From positions 5,509,001 through 5,573,000 of the forward strand of contig NC_090794.1 in assembly GCF_040054535.1 (NCBI RefSeq): a DNA stretch of 64,000 bases, written 5' to 3'. Below the pieces are notes generated by a model. The model was not told the origin of the DNA and searched no databases. It saw only the letters and a program-made list of their open reading frames with translations. The DNA comes from Antennarius striatus (lineage: Eukaryota > Chordata > Actinopteri > Lophiiformes > Antennariidae). How positions within the stretch are numbered: position 1 is the first letter of the stretch; every line of letters starts with the position of its first letter. Positions 61,937 to 64,000 of the stretch are shown here, one piece after another. A program made the position numbers and the translations under genes.

Positions 61937-64000
61937 TTATACTGCTGGACAGGATCCCACGCTGACCGCTCCGCTGACCAGGACAGCTTTGCTGAAGCTC
62001 ACCTGGCTTTTATTGATGGTCAGGTTTCTCATGCAACCAATGTAGGCCTTCCTGGTGGGGAGACTCTCTGGGAGGAGCAAATCTGAGAGGAGGAGGAGAA
62101 GAAAGGAGTGTATCAGATTACAAAGCTGTAATATTCCGTAAAGTTTGAGCAGGAATGCTGAAAGGTGTCCCAGGCTCACCTGGAGCTCCGCCAATGAACA
62201 CTGGCTTTCTGGAGTCTGTGGAGCTGGGGTTCAAAGGTCCCACCACATGATTGACTTCAGAGTCCACATCCAGCTGGATGACATTCCCATCCCGGATCAC
62301 TGAGTTCAAGCAGACAGAATAGGTTTAGTTGTAGTGCATATGCAGGTCCATTCAACAGTGCAACCTGTTCACAACTGCACATATAAATGTACATGGTAAA
62401 TCAGGTTGATTCTCACCAGTAATTCTGTGCCAATTGCCTGCACACAGACCCTGTCTTGGTGACACCTTTGTGAAGAACTCGTTGGCTCCATCGTTCACAA
62501 GTACCACAACCTAGAAACACACACATTCTTTATTACTGGTTTTTGGTTAAAATAAACTGACTGCGTACAGTTTTGATACGATTTACCTCTTCTTGCTGAA
62601 TAAACACAGTGAAAAAGCCCTCCGCGGCACGAACATGCAGTAGCACCCCAGATGCCACACGGGGGCGCACCTCCATCACCATCTCAAACTTCAAGCCCAG
62701 GTCAAAGGACTCATCTGAGGGAGAGAAGCAGGTGAGATCTGGCTCAGGACCTCACCTCTTTATTGCATGTGTGAAATTATTTTCACAACAGCTGCAGCTC
62801 ATTTCTCAAGTTACTTCCCCTCATTTCTGTCTCACCCAACAGCACAGACAAAGTTTCACCACAGCTGCAATGAGGGTATCATGTTCCCTCACCCAACCAA
62901 ACTCTCTCATGCACATGGGATGATGGAAAACCAGAGGGCACTGGGAATTTTCCAGGAGGAAATCTAATTATCCGTGTCATAAAACAGATGTTCAGTTTGC
63001 AAAGCCTTTTAGATCCTGCCAAATGTTAGGACAAACAAGCATGTGTCTTTTTGAGAAGTGCACCTAACACCACGTATCCTCCCTCTTCTGAGAAGTACGT
63101 CCCCGTCTCAAAGAGTCCTTCAAAGCATGGAGTGACCCCAAAGGTTTCTGTGATGGAGGCCAGCCACCGTCCATCCAGCTGAAGGCTCTTCAAGCAACCA
63201 GTGAAGCTGTATGCAGAACTCCTCTGAAGAAGGGGCACAAACGGAAACCAAGGACATTTCAAGTTCAGTTTTTAAGAACACAGGAATATTGTGATTTTCC
63301 AAAGATCACATTTTGACACTGTCAGACATTCCAGTGACATAGATGATTACTCAATAATGACTGAATTTGTATAATGTATGTATAATATGTGTTTTTAGAG
63401 TTAAAACTCTTCCATATGACCCTTAACTCATACCTGAACATTGCTCTGGGCCTTGCCTGGAGGAACTCCTCCTATGTAGATGGGACTGCTGACGTGCCAC
63501 GAAAAGTTGCTCCTATGAACTCTGTCTTCTAACACTGTGAGCCCATCAATTATTAAACGACCCACACTGCCATCACGGATAAAAATAACCTTCAGAGGGA
63601 GAACAGAGGAGGTCAGCTCTGCAGAAACGGTTGATGCATAACTGAACATGCATCCATGCATATACATACAGTTGATGAGAACCTACGTTGTGCCATGCAC
63701 CATCGTTGTATTTCTTCTCACTCCGGATTTTGACCCTTTGGTCTGCTACATTGAAGGTGTATACCAGCTTCCCATGGGCCAAAAAGAGAGCCATGAAGTT
63801 GTCCTCTTGGATGTCAGATACATAAAAGATGAGGCCGAAGGATGAATTTGTCTTTAGGGACAGGGAGAAGTGGGACCTGGAAGATAGCATGGGGTTCAGT
63901 CGTGCATGCAGATTTAAAGAACTCCTAGAAAGAACACGCTTTGGATAGTCTTGACCTTCTGGTTACTTGTAAAATGTTCCTCTTTTGACGTACCTCTGAG
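61937..64000 (-). CDS. lama4: LAMA4: laminin alpha-4 chain, C-terminal LG4-LG5 (partial)
   Basis: Seven exons plus the edge of an eighth: 61937-62082, 62180-62299, 62417-62510, 62587-62714, 63064-63223, 63434-63589, 63687-63876, and 63994 running past the window edge. All junctions keep frame. LG4 shows FYVSDIQEDNFMALFLAHGK, IRDGSVGRLIIDG, PIYIGGVPPG and FTGCLKSLQLDG. LG5 shows YFSEEGGYVVLDESFDLGLK, WHRITVIRDGNVIQLDVDSE, VNHVVGPLNP and SFSKAVLVSGAVS before the stop. These last strings are nearly those of human LAMA4 (VNHVVGPLNP, VSFSKAALVSGAVS). Laminins with alpha-4 form endothelial and muscle basement membranes; LG4-5 bind cell-surface receptors and glycans. The rest of the gene lies beyond 64000. 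Confidence 0.95.

Overview
The window is vertebrate nuclear DNA, and the proteins point to a ray-finned (teleost) fish. Genes have many short GT-AG introns. The dispersed repeats are typical of fish: an RTE/Rex3-like LINE with a GATG-type tail, LINE 3' tails, and long CA/GT microsatellites. Every protein matches a vertebrate family but differs from the mammalian version throughout. I rebuilt gene models by reading splice sites on both strands. Every complete model keeps frame from ATG to stop and comes out close to the length of its human counterpart. I ran no alignments; comparisons rest on remembered family sequences.

Layout: (1) 1-28477, minus strand: IGF2R, the cation-independent mannose-6-phosphate receptor. 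It has about 51 coding exons and 2,492 codons: signal peptide, 15 MRH repeats with a fibronectin type II insert in repeat 13, a membrane span and a sorting tail. (2) 31236-33918, plus: TTLL2, 3 coding exons. (3) 36544-43425, minus: an SLC22-family transporter closest to SLC22A13/organic anion transporters, 9 exons. One intron carries a LINE copy and another a foldback element. (4) 43426-47618: intergenic DNA with a decayed mariner-like transposase, ending in a long CA repeat. (5) 47619-51082, plus: CCN6 (WISP3), 5 exons. (6) 51517-57362, minus: TUBE1 (epsilon-tubulin), 12 exons. (7) 57790-59996, plus: DNAL1 (axonemal dynein light chain 1), 8 exons. (8) 61937-64000, minus: the 3' end of LAMA4 (LG4-LG5), running off the window.

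The genes do not form one pathway. Three serve microtubules and cilia: TTLL2 modifies tubulin, TUBE1 serves centrioles and basal bodies, and DNAL1 belongs to outer-arm dynein. TUBE1 and DNAL1 are head to head across 427 bp. That interval holds an RFX X-box-like motif and an NRF1 consensus, the best regulatory signal in the window. CCN6, TUBE1 and LAMA4 are also neighbours in human; DNAL1 between TUBE1 and LAMA4 is a difference.

I found no clearly new biological system. The best leads are the ciliary promoter, the reduced cysteine set of CCN6 exon 3, the altered IGF2-contact loop of IGF2R domain 11, a TG tract at a DNAL1 splice acceptor, a nested intergenic hairpin, and several short in-frame introns without stops.
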